From assembly GCA_024803745.1 (NCBI GenBank), contig JANJXV010000017.1, positions 703,001-767,000 on the forward strand: a stretch of DNA of 64,000 nucleotides, given 5' to 3'. Below the pieces are notes generated by a model. It worked only from the letters and a program-made list of their open reading frames with translations. It had not been told where the DNA came from and made no database searches. Source of the stretch: Megascapheus bottae (Eukaryota; Chordata; Mammalia; Rodentia; Geomyidae). Below are positions 55,228-64,000 of the stretch, one piece after another. Made by a program: the position numbers and the translations under genes. Within the stretch, counting starts at the first letter, position 1; each line of letters opens with the position of its first letter.

Positions 55228-56070
55228 AATACTGGCAAAATATAGGCCACATTGTAACTCCAGCAGAACTAACTCTTGATTTTTGAGTAAAAATTGTTTC
55301 CAAATTGGGTAAAAATTATTCTGGAAACGGCTGAGTCCTGCAAGATTTGTATCACGTAGTTTGGAGCAATGACTAAAACCCCCATATGACGCAACCCAGG
55401 ACCTGATTTTAAAAACCTGGAGTGAACAAGGCAGCATGAACAAAAAACGCTCCTCAAAATGTAAAAGTTTATTGATACCTGCCCTAGCCCTGGGAATTGA
55501 GATTTGGGTAGACTTTTCAGTCTATATGTAACTAAAAGGTAGGTCATGGGATTAAAAGTTTCTAGTCAAATCAGTGAAAATTCCATGACTTTTTTCTGCC
55601 ACATCCAAACACATGCTTCTTGGATTTTCCCTCCCAGGACATCCAACTTTAGATGTTAAGTTAGAAGAATACCAGATTTAAAGAGGAAAATTCTATCTGT
55701 CCTGTCTGTCTCTCTGTCTGTAAATTCCTTTGAAAGAGAGAATTGGTAGGCATGCCTGAAAAAGGGAAGTTCCGAAATCATCTAGTGTCCTTGTGTTTTG
55801 AGGGGTTCTAGATTGTATCTTACACACTATAAAAAAATCTTTATCTACTGTTGTTGATAGTTGTTGAAAGATTAATTTTAAAAATTATCTACCATTGTTG
55901 GGGGATAGTTGTTGAAAGATTAATCTTAAAAATTAAAAAAGCCATAGCTGAAGCACCATTTTGAGTCTTTTATTCCAGTTTCTTTCGTGGGGAGCAAGGA
56001 ATGTTTCTCCATTTATCATCCATTTATTTCTACTGTTACATTAAAATCTTGCCAAAATTTCAGAAAAGAT
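55225..56070. other. Intronic sequence, nothing recognised except a tandem duplication
   Basis: Unique-looking sequence. It includes a duplicated 44/48-bp unit at 55844-55935. Confidence 0.4.
55844..55935. repeat. Tandem duplication of a 44-48 bp unit
   Basis: Copy 1 (55844-55887) and copy 2 (55888-55935) share AGTTGTTGAAAGATTAAT and TTAAAAATTA and differ by a few substitutions and a 4-bp indel, so the duplication is not recent. Confidence 0.88.
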
Positions 56071-56077
56071 CTGGGTT

Positions 56078-56147
56078 ATGTAGTTCAGTGGTGGAGTACT
56101 TGCTAATCATGACCATGGCACTGTATTCAATTCCCAGCATACGACAA
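56078..56147 (+). repeat. ID-like SINE monomer, sense, diverged
   Basis: GGGTTATGTAGTTCAGTGGT, GGAGTACTTGCTAATCATGA and TTCAATTCCCAGCATACG. Confidence 0.65.
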
Positions 56148-56559
56148 CAATAAGGAAAAAAAATGTTAGCTTTCTTTGTGAGGCCTGGAAAGACGAAAAC
56201 CCTTGCAATAATTAAAACAACTCCTGGGAGAAATAATAGAGAAGTTACCAGTGGACCCTATACCAGTGGTGATGCACATAGTTTTCCTGACTTGTGTGAT
56301 GCTGCATAGTTTTCCAACCCTTAGATCTTATATATTGGTATTTCTGTGGGTTCTCAGCAGAAGCTTCAGACACATGTCCTGCTTCACAGGTCCCTGGCTC
56401 AATGTCTTAAAATCATTTTTATCTTTTTATTTCATCTTTCCCTGGCTCCTACCAAAACAGAATAAGATCATATGTAGTTTGTTTTCTATTGCGGGTGTGT
56501 ATTTTGTATCAAACTGTGTTTATTTGTTTGAACATTTTTTGATGTTTATTATAAGGTAA

Positions 56560-57320
56560 TTAAAACTTGCCATCCTCCACCCCAAAATATTATTATCCCT
56601 GATTCCTTTATTGGTTACCCTCATCACCAATTATATTTTTAGTCCTTAGTTCTCTCAAGGTTCAATTACATTCACCTGCTTCTGTCTACTTTCACTTCCT
56701 TTGCCTTTTTATCTCCTTTCCATCTTTTCTTTCAGTGACTCTATAAGTTTTCTTATGTCCAATCTTACCCCTGCTTCCTCTTCTGTTTTCTTCAGAAGCA
56801 AGCATGATTATGCTATTCCAGTTTTTAAATCTTTTCTGAGGAGTTTTATTGCTCTTAGAACAATGCCTTACGTTATAGTTGATGTGTACCTTTTCCTCTG
56901 CTTCACACCCACCAAACACCTCACACACTTCATTACACACATACACACACACACACACATACACACACAAAGGTTTCAGTAATGTGGCATGGCCTGTCGT
57001 CTCTTACTCGCTGGACATTCTCTTGTGCTTCCTTTGTTCAGAATAAGATTTCTTCTTTTTTTTAGAAAACATAGTGTACATTTTGGCTTTAAATACTTGA
57101 AAGATCCCTTTGCCCTTCTGAAAAGAGTAATAACTGCAGAGTAGTAAAAATCTCCAGCATTAGCTGCTTTTACTTATCTGTCTATTGAGGTAATTTGCCC
57201 CAGACTTGGTATAACTCCCATGAACAGGAAACCTGCTTGTCTTGTTTAGCTTAGACCCCAAAGCCTAACACAGTGCTATGCATACACTAAGTACTTTGAA
57301 AATTTTATCAAATGAATGTT
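56560..57320 (+). mobile_element. Probable L2 3' region, sense
   Basis: The general L2 wording is retained in patches, most clearly at the end: CTTGTCTTGTTTAGCTTAGA, GCCTAACACAGTGCTATGCA and TCAAATGAATG. The 5' extent is a guess, and a CA repeat sits inside at 56937-56969. Confidence 0.45.
56937..56969. repeat. (CA)n microsatellite, imperfect
   Basis: ACACATACACACACACACAC and similar. Confidence 0.9.
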
Positions 57321-57340
57321 TTGTTGTTGTTTTGTTTTGT

Positions 57341-57421
57341 GTTTGGTGATATTAGGAATTGAACTCAGGGTTTTCAGACTTGTGAAATAGTTGCTCTACC
57401 ACCTAAGCTACATTTCCAGCT
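57341..57421 (-). repeat. ID-like SINE monomer, antisense
   Basis: GAATTGAACTCAGGGTTTTC, GTTGCTCTACCACCTAAGCT and ACATTTCCAGC. Confidence 0.7.
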
Positions 57422-58335
57422 TCAGGTGTGTTATTTTTTTAGTCTCTGGGGGAATATTAAAGGAACATGGTAAATTATTGGATCAGCTAGTACATATAAA
57501 TAACTTACTGGACAATGCCTAACATGAAATACATATTATAAATAGCTATTATATTTCTTACATTGTGAAGACAAGATTCTACATGTGAGTTTTTTTCAGT
57601 CTACTTTGGAAATTAAAGTAAAATCTAATACAGTGGTAACAAACAGACATTTTCTTATTGAAGTAATAACATTCACACGCATTGTTTTTCTATTTGAAAT
57701 ACTAGTTATAGATGCTTGGCAAATTATCCATGCAACTTTTTTCTTTTTTGGTTAGACTGCTTGCTGAAAAAGTCACTGATACACTTAAGTGAATGAATTA
57801 ACTGGCCATCCAGTCTGGAGTTACTTATGATATATGGCATTTCCTAAAGGTGGGATTGGGTTTTTCCAAAAGTTGGACTGCTGGGATTATTGACACAACA
57901 GTCTGTTTAAAATGTCTTTCATAACCCTCATGAAATCCCGTTTCTACTGTTGGTTATGTGCTATGGGGCATTGGTTTCCTCCAGCTGAGCTATTATTAGA
58001 AAGAATTGAACAAAATATTGTCTCATTTGGCTCAACCCTTCATCCTTACATTTGAAGTTGGTGAGCTCAAAACTAAGGATGACCTCCTGTTGTGTTCAGA
58101 TACTTTTTCTTTCACAGCTTACAGAGGGCTGATGATTACTGAGGTTGGCATTGCACTTAGGCAGGTCCACAGGGGTCTGACATCACACTGCTAGCTACAG
58201 AAGTCTTTACGTGACAGATAGCTTTACTTGAGGAACTTTAATTTTAGATTTAATTTACATTACAAATTTAAACTTTCAGATATCTTTGTCTGAGAGAAAC
58301 TGTTAGTATCCAAATAGTCATACTGTCTTTTACAC
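57422..58335. other. Intronic sequence, nothing recognised
   Basis: Unique-looking sequence. No supported feature. Confidence 0.4.
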
Positions 58336-58340
58336 ATACA

Positions 58341-58437
58341 CGTGTGTGTGTGTGTGTGTGTATACTTTTTTTTTCTTTTTTTTCTCCCAGTACTGAGGTT
58401 TGACCTCAGGGCCTTGCACTTGCCATACCCTCAGTCA
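58341..58437 (-). repeat. (GT)n followed by an antisense ID-like fragment
   Basis: GTGTGTGTGTGTGTGTGTAT, a T-rich tail, then AGTACTGAGGTTTGACCTCA, GGGCCTTGCACTTGCC. Confidence 0.65.
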
Positions 58438-58819
58438 GTCTATAGTATTAATACCTCTTAAAGTTCAATAAGTAGGTCAGTAAGTATTTTATACATTATG
58501 TTTAAAGTGTATCTGTTTATCCACATTTACACAACAAGTTTTTGTGCTTAAGATTTTAATTTGTAGGGTGATGTATGTTATGAATTAGGTCGACTTTTTT
58601 TCTGTATTCTCAGTTTTTAAACCCACTAAGTGGCAAAACCCGCTAAGTTGGTGATGGTACTCTTGGAAATATTGTGTATAGATTATATGTTAACATTCTA
58701 AATTGAATTGCTGTCCATATATATTATATGTATACTTACAATCTAGGAAAATAGACATTTTCTGACTGGTTAAGGAAATTAAATTACTGGAAAGATAAAA
58801 GAAAGTACCCTATCTAAAA

Positions 58820-59010
58820 GTGGTTATGAACTCAGGGTCTTAAGCTCTTGCTGGGCTGGTTGGTATTCTAGCTCTTGATCCTTGCCTCTAGCCCAACATT
58901 TTGCTTCCTAATTGAAGATAACTTTTTAGACATTTCTGCTCAGGCTAGCTTTGAACTGAGATTCTCAAATCTCAGCCTCCTGAGTAGCTATACTACATGC
59001 ATCTGGCACT
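58820..59010 (-). repeat. Family B SINE, antisense, old
   Basis: TGAACTCAGGGTCTTAAGCT, CTAATTGAAGATAAC, CTCAGGCTAGCTTTGAACTG and CAGCCTCCTGAGTAGCTA. Confidence 0.7.
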
Positions 59011-59016
59011 AAAGAA

Positions 59017-59209
59017 TTTTTTTTTTGCCAGTCCTGGGCCTTGAACACAGGGCCTGAGCACTGTCCTTGGACTTTCTCAAAGCTAGAGCTCTATCACCAA
59101 GCCATAGCACCACTTCTGCCTTTTTTCCTGTGTATATGGTATTGAGGAATTGAACCTGGGTCCTTGTGCATTCTAGGGAAGCATTTTACCACTAGGCCAA
59201 ATTCCTGCC
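59017..59209 (-). repeat. Family A SINE, antisense
   Basis: Poly-T, GCCAGTCCTGGGCCTTGAAC, module, CCTGTGTATATGGTATTGAG and a head ending AATTCCTGCCC. ACTAAA flanks both sides. Confidence 0.9.
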
Positions 59210-60736
59210 CAACTAAATATTTTTATCAGTGGTTTATTATATGCAGTAGTTTCCTTGAGAGGTATACAAAGGGTAGACAAAGAAAATATTTGAAATTACA
59301 TGTTCTTGATAAGTAACCTTTTGCATTTGTATTTTCCAGAAACTACTATAGATGAGCCAACTGGCATATTTTCATTAGGCACAATTCATGGTGCCTTTTT
59401 TCTATATTCTAGACAATATATTAGGGAAGCAGATTGGTATAGGTGTAGTGAGGTGGTAGGAGCAGTAAGTAGGTGCAGCTGGTTGCCACTGAACTTGGCA
59501 AAAAAAACCCTTTAGCCAGTTAAGCCAGTTCTAGATCAATATCTAATATGGTGCTATAAATACAAAAACTAACTTGTAGGAATACACAGGCATCTCAGAA
59601 TGCTGGTTAATGGGTTTAGAGCTTGTTCTCTAAGTCTGCTTTGTGTTTTAAATTGTAGGGACACCTTAGTCAAAGGGCACAGAATTTCCTTCAGTTTGAC
59701 TTGGCCCAGGTCAAGTCAGCTTGACTTTGCACAGAAATATTTGTAGTTGGAATGAAGAAGAAATCTGATGAGTGAGGTTCAGTGTTAACAGACTGATTAG
59801 GGAAGAGGCGATATTGATGATGGGAGTGCTGAGTGAGACTGGTGGACAAGAGTTACAGAAAGCCAATCTGTGTCCTTGTTCCGATTCTACTGATTCTATT
59901 TGGTGTAAGCTGTGATGCTGTAGTAGCTATAGATAAGTGTGCTGTAGGGCACTAGTACTAGGAAAGCCACCCTAATGAGTTTTTTAGACTTTTTTTGGTC
60001 ATGTGCATTGAATCTATGGCTTGGTACTTAATAGTCAAGAACTCTACCATATGAAGCATATCTCCAGTCCTTATGTTTTTGGGATGACTCTCATTGATTT
60101 TGCTGTAGTGGCTTTGAAATTGAACTATTTTTGCTTGATGTGTAAAAATACTTTTGGTTATTTCATAGGTATAGTGTATTTTGTTGTATAGATTGTTCCT
60201 TCATCTTCATGGAGATTCCTGAAGTTACTGCTTTTAAGCCAGTTGTAAATAACTTAAATTTTTCTTAGTAACTAGAAGAATACATAAGCAAGGAAGAGGA
60301 TTTTGATTTTTTTTTTTTAATAAAAGAAGCTAAACACATTGCTTTGCCTAACACCTCTTTGGAAGGCTGATTGATACTAATCCATGTTTTAAGGTTTGAG
60401 ATGCAAGTGGCCAAAGCTAGTAGCTCTGGAACTAGAGTAACCAGTGGTCAAAAGGATTGGTCCAGAATTGACCATAGCTTCCAAAGGTATAAAGGAAGCA
60501 TATTGTCCTGTGCAATGGGTAAGGTGGGGCAGAATCTGACCCAAAGCAAACACAAGACAGAGTGCTATGAGACACAGCTATAGGCAGAATTCACCAGATC
60601 TTTCTGTGTTTGTGGTCTTGAAAAAGCAGATGCAGGAGCCAGTGTAGTTTAAAAGAGCTATGTAGAATAGTGCATGTTAAGTGAATGGTTTAGAGTTATT
60701 GAACATTGAGTTCATAAACCTTTTCTTAAATTTCAG
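59210..60736. other. Intron 2 end, mostly unique
   Basis: About 1.5 kb up to the exon 3 acceptor. It contains one antisense ID-like fragment (59996-60072). The acceptor region is CCTTTTCTTAAATTTCAG. Confidence 0.45.
59996..60072 (-). repeat. ID-like SINE fragment, antisense
   Basis: TGTGCATTGAATCTATGGCT, AAGAACTCTACCATATGAAG and CATATCTCCAGTCC. Confidence 0.55.
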
Positions 60737-60827
60737 ATTTTACGAAATGTTGCAAGGACACTGGAATTCTTATGATAGTCAAATGCCGAAAAGAAAATTC
60801 TGCATTGAAAGAATGTCTCACTACTTA
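60737..60827 (+). CDS. CMC1: CMC1 exon 3 (internal coding exon, completes the twin CX9C core)
   Basis: This is the next coding exon of CMC1, 91 nt, with acceptor TTTCAG| and donor TTA|GTAAGT. The G ending exon 2 plus the first two bases here make the Asp codon, so the frame continues as VQ-DFTKCCKDTGIL. The exon supplies the second cysteine of CX9C motif 1 (C-SEQVQDFTK-C across the junction) and both cysteines of motif 2 (C-RKENSALKE-C). These four cysteines form two disulphides in a helical hairpin, normally oxidised by the CHCHD4/MIA40 import pathway. An extra cysteine sits next to the second one (KCCK). The last full codons read ECLTT and the exon ends with two bases (TA) of the Tyr codon, so intron 3 is phase 2. 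The expected last exon, starting about Y-N-D-P, was not found before 64000. Confidence 0.95.
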
Positions 60828-60852
60828 GTAAGTAGTCAACTGAGTATTATGA

Positions 60853-60854
<2 letters not shown>

Positions 60855-60893
<39 letters not shown>
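60855..60893. repeat. (TG)n microsatellite just after CMC1 exon 3
   Basis: About 19 uninterrupted TG units starting 28 nt after the exon 3 boundary, giving a UG-rich stretch in the pre-mRNA close to the 5' splice site. Confidence 0.95.
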
Positions 60894-60896
<3 letters not shown>

Positions 60897-61121
60897 GGAA
60901 TAGTATGTTATTTAGATCACATCACATGTAGTATATTCTGTACTTCTCTAGTTCTTCATGTTTTTGTATATATCTAAAACTTGAATATGTTAAAGATTAT
61001 TCAAAAAGAAAAATATTTTAAGTGATAAATTCACCATTTATTAAAAATGTGAAGTCTATGACTTTATATGACAATCTCTTCATGAAGAGATTGATTTATA
61101 AAATATATACTAATTTTATAA

Positions 61122-61295
61122 ACTCGGCCTGGGCACTGACCCTGAATTCTTTCTATGCAGGCTAGTGTTCTACTACTAAGCAAGGGCTCCATATCGAGTT
61201 TTCTGGTGGTCAATTGGAAGTAGGAGTCTCATGAACTTTCCTACCAGCACTGGCTTTGAATTGTGACCCTCAGGTGTAAACCACCAGTACCTGGC
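61122..61295 (-). repeat. Family B SINE, antisense, truncated
   Basis: GGCCTGGGCACTGACCCTGA, TGGTGGTCAATTGGAAGTAG, GAGTCTCATGAACTTTCCTA and ACCACCAGTACCTGGC, with part of the head deleted. Confidence 0.82.
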
Positions 61296-61315
61296 TTAGA
61301 ATATCTTTTTGAGTA

Positions 61316-61547
61316 TGTGCCCATACTAGGGCTTGAACTCAGAGCATGGTTGCTGTCCCTTAGCTTTTTCATTCAATGTTGGCACCCTTATCACTTGAAT
61401 TGCAGCTTCCCTTCTGGCTTTCAGTGGTTAATTGGAGACAAGTCTTATAGGCTTTCCTGCCTGGGATGGCTTTGAACCTTTATTCTCAAATCTCAGCTTC
61501 CTGAATAGCTATGATTGAGTATAAGCATGGGCCACTATGTCTGGCTG
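61316..61547 (-). repeat. Family B SINE, antisense, old, directly after another
   Basis: CTAGGGCTTGAACTCAGAGC, GTTGCTGTCCCTTAGC, GTGGTTAATTGGAGACAAGT, GATGGCTTTGAACCTTTATT and GGGCCACTATGTCTGGCTG. Confidence 0.82.
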
Positions 61548-61653
61548 AATTAGAATTTCTTTAAGAAACTTTTCCAGTTGTGTGATTTGTTGTATTCTTA
61601 CAGTTTTAACTCCTAGGAAAGTCGCAGCAAATATTCTGGAAGATGTAAAATAC

Positions 61654-61702
61654 ATACATATATATATACACACACACATACATATATACATACATACATA
61701 TA
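61654..61702. repeat. (TA)/(CA)/(CATA) simple repeat
   Basis: ATACATATATATATACACAC followed by CATACATACATA. Confidence 0.85.
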
Positions 61703-62402
61703 GTATATTTAAATTGTTTTTTTGAAGTTAATCAAATTCATTGTTAAAAATATTTTAGTATTACATTTACTAACACTTCCTTGTAGTTCAAGTCTTTAAG
61801 TAAAAGTGTATGAAATTGTTTGAATAAAGATTCTGTTTTATCTCCCTAAACTGATTATCTACATTATTGACTAGGTAAATTACAAATTATGTAGTAAGTA
61901 TTAAGAGCCATGAGACTTTAATTTTGGCAAGACCTTCTTTCCTTTTATATTATATATTCTGCTTTCCTAGCCTGTGAACATATATGTCAATATGATATAC
62001 TTTTTAATCAGGAAACTAAAAAAAAAAACCTCTGAATCCTGTATTTCGTTTAGATAACAAATTATAGCTGCAGGTTTTTAGAATGCTGCTATTCGGGGAG
62101 CCTTTAATGGTTATATAGACTCATTTCTACATTTTGTCAGTATCAACCGCAGCTGTTATTTAAGTATTAGGGCCTGGACCAATTTACTGTAGAAGAGTGA
62201 ATTGATTCTCAGATGGGACTGTTCTCTCAGTTCTATATACCTAAGAGAAGTGTTATTGTTGTTTCCTCAAATATTTTATTGTAAGAACACGCATGTGGTT
62301 TGTTAAAAAATACACAAATATTTCATAAAGTGGCAAACATGTTTTAGAGAAACAGAAATGAGCATGGTTCAGGAGAATCCAAAAAGAGATTTTCTAAATT
62401 AC
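61703..62402. other. Intronic sequence, nothing recognised
   Basis: Unique-looking. The expected CMC1 exon 4 was looked for here and not found. Confidence 0.4.
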
Positions 62403-62633
62403 TTTTTTTGGGCCAGTCCTCGGGCTTGAATTCTGGGCCTGGATTCTGTTCCTGAGCTTCATTTCCTCAAAGCTAGTGCTCTACCACTTGAGCCACAGTG
62501 CCACTTCCCCCTTCTTCTGAGTAGTTTATTGGAGGTAAGAATTTCACAGATTTCCTGTCTGTGCTGTCTTCAAACTGCAGTCCTCAGATCTCAGCCTTAT
62601 AAATAGCTGGTGTGAACCCCCAGCGTCCAGATA
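62403..62633 (-). repeat. Family B SINE, antisense
   Basis: T-rich tail, GGCCAGTCCTCGGGCTTGAA (a family A-like start of the module), GCTCTACCACTTGAGCCACA, GTTTATTGGAGGTAAGAATT, CTGCAGTCCTCAGATCTCAG and ACCCCCAGCGTCCAG. Confidence 0.85.
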
Positions 62634-62862
62634 AATTATATTTTCAGTAGCAAAAGTATTAAAGATATTTCATAGGCTGCTGCCCGATATCGCATGAATA
62701 TGATTGTTTCAAATAGGGTCATATGAAAAGTACCAAATGAAGCCACTTTAGCTAGGAGACTGAGTCACACAAAAACCAAAAGGGTATGGAGAAGATCTGA
62801 GAAAAGATGCTCGCTGGGCATACAAGTCACAAAGTCTACTCCTACTATGTGGATAAATGCCC

Positions 62863-62985
62863 CATGAAATTGCCTGTACTTGGACAGGAGGATCTTCAGT
62901 TTGAGGTCAGCTTGGGTCACATAGTGAGTTCCAGGCTAGCCTAGGCTATACAGGAAGCCATTGTTTCATAATGAAACTTAACTAA
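62863..62985 (+). repeat. B1-like SINE, sense
   Basis: GTACTTGGACAGGAGGATCT, TCAGTTTGAGGTCAGCTTGG, CACATAGTGAGTTCCAGGCT and CTATACAGGAAGCC. B1-type wording, including the duplicated part typical of rodent B1. Confidence 0.75.
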
Positions 62986-63124
62986 CTCATGAGGCCAACC
63001 AGTCTTCTAAGTGAAGTTTATGAACGTGTATAGAATTTCCTATGATTTCACGAAGTTCAACAATCTATGGACTAAAAGGTTGAGTTTAAATGCTACCACT
63101 GCTTTATTTTTTAAATTTATGTAT

Positions 63125-63218
63125 ATTTATTTTAGAAATTGGGTTTTACTATGTAGCTCAAGCTGGTTTTGAACCTGAGCTCCTCTTGCCTCGGTGCTCT
63201 AGGTTCTCTAGGGAAGAT
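63125..63218 (-). repeat. B1-like SINE fragment, antisense
   Basis: GGGTTTTACTATGTAGCTCA, AGCTGGTTTTGAACCTGAGC and CTCTTGCCTCGGTGCTC. Confidence 0.65.
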
Positions 63219-63292
63219 ACCTAGCCCTTTTTCTCAGAGTATTTCTTTAGAAAACTTGTAAACTAATTTTCTGCCTTCTTATAAAGGCAGGG

Positions 63293-63504
63293 TTTTTTTG
63301 TTTGTTTGTTTGTTTTGCCAGTTCCGGGCTTGAGCTCAGGGCCTGAGCACTGTCCTTGGGTTTTTCTCAAGGTTAGAGCTCTACCACTTGAGCCTCAAAC
63401 CACTTCTGGCTTTTTTTTCTATGTGTGTGGTAACGGAGGAATCGAACCCGGGTCTTCGTGCATGCTCGGCAAGCCCTCTACCACTAGGCCAAACTCCCAG
63501 CCCT
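63293..63504 (-). repeat. Family A SINE, antisense, young-looking
   Basis: (TTTG)n tail, GCCAGTTCCGGGCTTGAGCT, module, TTTCTATGTGTGTGGTAACG, GAATCGAACCCGGGTCTTCG and CCAAACTCCCAGCCC. Confidence 0.92.
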
Positions 63505-64000
63505 TGGCAGTTTTATAATAAGGAATGGGCAAGGGCCATGGATATAGCCCTCTAGCTTTGGATGCTAAGAAGAGTTGAGATTGGTTAATTCTTGTACAGG
63601 AGGAATGGACAAAAACCTGGCAGGAAAAAAAAATGTCTTGGCTTCCTGAAAACTAGGGACCCTGTGAAAGTCTGAGGTGTAAAGCATATCATAACTAAGA
63701 CTAGCCCCTGAAGCTAGAGAAGGAAAAAAAAAAACCTGTGATATGAACAAGACAAGGGACACAGAACAAGGAATGTGCAACCACTCAGCAAACATGGCAG
63801 CACTTTCTGTTGCTCACATTATTATACTACTCTGCAATATAAGATAGTGATGGCCACCTGTCTTCCTAATCATTGTGATAGACCTAAGGCTGTCAATGAA
63901 AAAAGGTAATACAGCGCAGATTTCATCAGTCCCCATAAATGCCTCCACTTTTTAAGAGGGCCATATTTCTTCAGCTCTGCTGTCCCTCACACCTTTTTCT
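63505..64000. other. Intronic sequence, nothing recognised
   Basis: Unique-looking sequence to the end of the window. The A/G-rich stretches carry no coding evidence. Confidence 0.4.

Larger units (their letters stand above)
20345..60736 (+). other. CMC1: CMC1 intron 2 (complete, 40,392 bp)
   Basis: The intron is bounded by the donor GTAAGA after exon 2 and the acceptor TTTCAG before exon 3; both exon frames join exactly (phase 1). It is more than 400 times the length of either flanking exon. I found no further CMC1-like coding piece inside it, which fits direct splicing of exon 2 to exon 3. Confidence 0.9.
60828..64000 (+). other. CMC1: CMC1 intron 3 (5' part)
   Basis: The intron starts with a full-consensus donor GTAAGT at 60828-60833 and is phase 2. 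The window ends inside it. It contains a TG repeat, five SINEs of families A and B and two B1-like fragments. Confidence 0.85.

Noticed and set aside
55844..55935. Possible CRISPR-like or regulatory repeat array
   Set aside because: Only two adjacent, diverged copies without spacers in a mammalian intron. A simple tandem duplication.
60828..64000. Search for CMC1 exon 4 (Y-N-D-P-A-F-Y-E-like)
   Set aside because: Not found in any frame. Probably downstream of 64000.

Overview
This window is mammalian nuclear DNA: AT-rich, repeat-dense and mostly non-coding. It lies inside one gene, CMC1 (C-X9-C motif containing 1), read left to right. Two internal coding exons are recognisable: exon 2 at 20255-20344 and exon 3 at 60737-60827. 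Together they encode a continuous 59-residue stretch containing all four cysteines of the twin CX9C motif of this mitochondrial copper-binding / cytochrome c oxidase assembly factor. Exon 1 (start codon, CpG-rich promoter) and exon 4 (C-terminus) were not found and should lie outside the window. Everything else is intron: at least 20.2 kb of intron 1, all of intron 2 (40,392 bp) and at least 3.2 kb of intron 3.

The organism is most likely a castorimorph rodent, probably a geomyoid (kangaroo rat, pocket mouse or pocket gopher). I infer this from two dominant SINE families. Family A (about 185-200 bp) is an ID-like tRNA-derived head (A box TGGCCTAGTGG, B box GGTTCGATTCC), an A-rich linker, then a second tRNA-like module; it resembles the dimeric ID-like SINEs reported from Geomyoidea. 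Family B (about 210-230 bp) has a B1/7SL-like head followed by a version of the same second module. There are also ID-like monomers, B1-like fragments, one B1+ID composite, L1 fragments of several ages, L2 fragments, an MLT1-type LTR and a probable solo LTR with an exact 5-bp target duplication.

Layout. 1-20254, intron 1: an antisense L1 block at 1.26-3.6 kb, a relatively SINE-poor stretch at 6-10.2 kb, a mosaic of antisense L1 pieces broken by SINEs at 13.6-18 kb, an MLT1-type LTR at 18.0-18.5 kb, and an inverted pair of family A SINEs just upstream of exon 2. 20345-60736, intron 2: a (TC)n tract 350 bp after exon 2, unique sequence to 23.9 kb, then SINE/L1-rich sequence including a rearranged L1 (33.65-34.11 kb), a solo LTR (34.2 kb), a nested SINE (35.8 kb), a SINE with a microinversion (44.6 kb), L2 remnants, and a SINE-poor stretch at 50.6-53.5 kb. 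60828-64000, start of intron 3: a (TG)n repeat 28 bp after the donor, then SINEs.

No second gene, promoter, RNA gene, CRISPR array or undescribed system could be supported. The open reading frames of 60-134 codons are chance frames in introns or run through L1, LTR and SINE sequence. Repeat boundaries were set by eye and are usually good to about 5-20 bp, better where a target-site duplication (TSD) is quoted. Family names come from recognition, not from a database search.
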